Positions 30,321 through 33,299 of a stretch of 33,299 nucleotides of DNA are shown here, piece after piece. Numbering within the stretch: the stretch's first letter is position 1; the number at the start of each line of letters is the position of its first letter. The stretch lies in NCBI GenBank assembly GCA_011947345.1, contig JAAVTG010000857.1, positions 1 through 33,299 of the forward strand, in the 5' to 3' direction. The stretch is from Phytophthora quininea. Taxonomy: Eukaryota > Oomycota > Peronosporomycetes > Peronosporales > Peronosporaceae. The translations under genes were made by a program, and so were the position numbers. Below the pieces are notes generated by a model. The model was not told the DNA's origin. It made no database searches and saw nothing but the letters and a program-made list of their open reading frames with translations.

Positions 30321-33299
30321 TTAGTCGGACTCTGTTTCGTCGTCATCAATAGCTATTGCCACGGCCATCTCGATTCTTCCGTTCACCTTTTCCTGAGTGC
30401 GCACTTCTTTTGGCGATGACGCCTTCATCTCTTCGTCAGAGTCCGATACAGACTCGATTCGTCTTCGTTTGGCCCAGCGTCTCTGAGCATTTTCCAATTC
30501 ATCTCCCTCGTCAGAAGAGCTTTCGATCACAATGACATTTGACTGCTCAGGTTCTGGTGTGCGCGATGAAGACGACTCAGAAGTGTGCGGGGTATCAATC
30601 TCAAATGTGACTGCCCTCCTCGCTCGTGGGTGATTCGTAGGTTGAGCTGGTAGCTGATTGTTCGCTGTGACTGGGTGGTTCGCTCTATTAGGTTCCGGTG
30701 CTTCGTTTGATGCGGGTATCACTTGCTCTGGCGAGATTGGCGCATGATCTGTGGGGAGGGTAGCTGCAGTTGAAGTCGTAACGCCACGAGTGCCTTGATT
30801 CGGCATGACGTGGATCGACTGGCGGATCACCTCCTGACGCTCATCCACGACAAAAGAGCGGACTTGGCCTGGCTCGGCGACAATATTCTCTTCCAGCAGC
30901 CGCAAACTGTTCAAAACATAGGTAAGTTTGCGCTGCAGTACAGTGCTCTTGTTGCCTTTTGCTGTCTTCCGGGTGTCCCCTGTAGTCGACCGATGTCGCT
31001 TGCGCTTCTTGTTCGACGCAGTAAACATCTTTCCGCTGCCAGTATTCGGCTTTTTCGGCGAGCGTCCAGGAGAACCGTTTTCTTGTGTTGGTGCTCGGGA
31101 AGGAGTAGGAGGATGCTCATCCTTCACCCTTTCTGAAGCCTGCTCGGCTTCGTGTGGTCTCAGCATTTGGCTTTCAACGCTGCCTCTCATCCACAGTTGC
31201 TCCACCACCACTGCTTGCGTGGCGCCCATTCGATGGGCTCGGCTAATAACTTGCTGCTCCAGCGACTTATCCCAGATCTCGTCCATCAAGAAGATGTGCG
31301 TGACGAAGGAAAGATCCAATCCATGGGAACCGACCTCTGTTAGAAGGAGCACATTCACGTTAGGGTCTTTGCGAAAGCGCATCAGTTGTTTCATGCGAAT
31401 GTCGGGACTAAGGCCAGCAATGAAGTCAGCAGTAGGAACACCCTGCTGCGCGAATGCAACCTTCGTGTGCCAAATGTGCTCCTTGAACTGTGAAAAGATG
31501 ATGGCCTTTAGGTAGCGCGGCTGGCGCCACGAGGAACGACTGGCTGGGCGCAAGTTTCCGACTGCAAATTCTTCCTTCAGCTCTTTGATCCGCGTAGCAG
31601 CGTAAAAGCCTTGCTTGCGTCGATGAAATGGATATCACGAGTTAAATCCAAGGCACGCCGCGGTTGCCTTGGCGCATTCGGGGCATCGTCCACTGGTATT
31701 TGTCTATTCCTTCCACGACCTTCACCTCCTCGGCCTCCTCGACCTCCACGACCTCCACGACCACCGCGTTCCCCTCTCAGCAGCCGCTCACCTTGATTTA
31801 CAAGTTGCTGGATTTGATTCACTCGTCCTCCGTGTCGACCATTTTGATTGAGATTCGGGTCGTCGGTTTCTAACGCCACATCCTCCACCATTTCAAACTC
31901 GAAACCAGGCTGAAGCTTGATGAAAGCTTCGCGATCAAATGCAGCATTGCACCGAAAACGGACCAACTCGACGCACACGATCTTCCACGCAATCCGCGCA
32001 ACACAAATGGCCGCATGGAATAATCATCAGTAGCTGTAGCTCTCGGTTGCAGCTCTCACACTTTGTCATCGTTCCTTGGATTTTCACTCTCCGCAGGTAA
32101 TCTATCACTGATGCCATATTATCTCCATCCACACTCAGCTCAGTCAGCATATTGATTGTCTCCAAACGAGATTTCTCAGTTAGCGAAACCTTTACAGCAG
32201 CTCCACCACAGCAGGCAGATCGAAGATTGGAGACGACACGCAGGGCATCTTTCCGATTGGTAGGGTTCAATAAACTATCCGGATGGAGGTCGCCTGGAGT
32301 GTCAGGATCCATATTCGTAATGACTAAATTCGCACGTACGGCTGCAGCAACGCCGTTGTATTGCGCGTACTCGCTCGGAGTGGGGTCAACAAACACTGTG
32401 CGCCGAACGGGCTCTGGCAGGATCTCGTGAATCGAGTCTTTGGTGTGTCGCATCATAATTCGACTGAGAAGATGTTGCAAGCGATAGAATCCGACAATTT
32501 CGTTCCGCTCAAATGGCCGGGCGATCGCCTTCACCCAAGCCTGTCCATCCGGGTTGCCGTAAGGAAGATTGCGCAGGAATACTAACAGCCCATGCATATA
32601 TCGGAGATCTGCCGACTGAAGAGTGTTTGGCGTTGGTGTTCCAGTCATCACCCACCGTCTCTCGGCGCATATCAACCGAGCTAACTGCATCAAGTCCGAT
32701 GGGGTCTGGCCACCCAGCTTGTGGCCTTCGTCGACAATAACTCGCACCCAATGTACCGTTAAAAGAGAAGATATTTCCCCACGAAGAGTTCCATCAGCAT
32801 ACCGTTCGGGGCCTTCAAACCCATACCGCTCGGGCATGCGCTCCTCAAAGCCGACGTCGGTCGGTGCATTCTCCATTCCCGAGCCAGCCGAGTGAAAGAC
32901 GTGACGACGATATCGTACTCCGATAGATCCATATTACAAGGCAATTGGTGGTCGATGCCAGGGTCGATGAAAACACGCAGGGCCCCAGGATTGACATGAG
33001 CTTCGATCTGATACTTCAGTGTTCCACTAGAGGATCCGGCACTACAACCAAAGAGGCCCCAGAGCTCACCAGATCCTCGACTTGAACTGATCGACCTCTG
33101 CTCTTTGACGAGCGCAATCCCGGCCTAACATGGGTGTCTCCAGGCCCATGTGTCTCCACCAGCGAGTTGTCAGTCGTTTGGCCTTTCGTTCGCAGGATGA
33201 GGGCTAGCATGGTGATGGTTTTGCCCAGGCCAGGCTCATGGCAAAACATTCCGCCACACGCATCGCGTGCGGCAACGTGCGCATGTGAAATTACTTTAC
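30321..33299 (-). CDS. F-box/SNF2-helicase/RING family protein, copy 2 (5' partial, split by frame breaks)
   Basis: Paralogue of copy 1, open at the window edge. Seen: motif I as HEPGLGKT (33217-33240); VVVPDPLVEH; YDIVVTSFTRLAREW; the DEGH box in VIVDEGHKLGGQTP; MTGTPTPNTLQSADL; MMRHTKDSI; a RING-like segment (CESC...CGHLCCADC); an RGG tract absent from copy 1; helicase lobe 2 (IIFSQF, EVGSHGLDLS, SRAHRMGA); and a disordered tail with NVIVIESSSDEGDE, a SUMO-interaction-like motif, ending DDDETESD. The F-box lies beyond the window. Frame changes near 33028, 32845, 31955 and 31600; each except 31955 is repaired by one added base. The protein is clearly diverged from copy 1, so this is an old paralogue, not a recent duplicate. 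The gene faces copy 1 in convergent orientation, 25 kb away. Confidence 0.85.
31709..31777 (-). repeat. RGG repeat tract in copy 2
   Basis: Twenty-three codons reading as Arg-Gly-Gly repeats (RGERGG, RGG x4, EGRGR), with near-identical 9-base DNA units. It sits between the RING segment and helicase lobe 2. Copy 1 has an ordinary Arg/Gln-rich linker at the same place. Confidence 0.85.

Noticed and set aside
31611..31796. Proline-rich plus-strand frame at 31611-31796
   Set aside because: It is the complement of the RGG repeat tract of copy 2.

Overview
The window comes from an oomycete, most likely a zoospore-forming Phytophthora or close relative. The reasons are long genes with few short GT-AG introns (61-100 bp), a papain protease fused to an ML lipid-binding domain, a retained C-5 sterol desaturase, an axonemal dynein heavy chain, and tight gene packing on both strands. 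I see no prokaryotic features, CRISPR array, tRNA or rRNA. Genus-level placement is inference.

Layout. 1-271 (+) is the last part of a large gene whose tail resembles the tails of two other genes here. 295-1135 (-) is an ERG3-type sterol desaturase. 1361-5437 (+) is a full F-box/SNF2-helicase/RING gene (copy 1). 5479-5797 (+) is a small two-exon gene of unknown function. 5645-8978 is a nearly perfect 1.56-kb inverted duplication: two Kv-beta-like aldo/keto reductase genes, head to head, with a 216-bp unique centre. 9101-10732 (-) is a secreted papain-ML protease. 11677-12598 (+) is a RING-finger gene with one intron. 12781-25502 (-) is one complete axonemal dynein heavy chain of the DNAH1 type (about 4,220 residues). 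25667-28387 (-) is Integrator subunit 6. 28524-29111 (-) is GINS subunit Psf3, divergent from an aspartyl/asparaginyl beta-hydroxylase (29241-30265, +). 30321 to the window end (-) is a second F-box/SNF2/RING gene (copy 2), open at its 5' end.

The genes do not form one pathway. Most are housekeeping: sterol modification, motility, snRNA/mRNA 3'-end processing, DNA replication. The accessory part is the dispersed F-box/SNF2/RING family (three members in 33 kb) and the inverted AKR duplication between them.

A property of the sequence itself matters for every user. About 35 reading-frame breaks cut otherwise conserved genes. Nearly all are repaired by adding one base to a short homopolymer, and almost none involves a point-mutation stop. 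I read this as homopolymer undercalling in the assembly, not decay, so the gene spans below join frames across these points.
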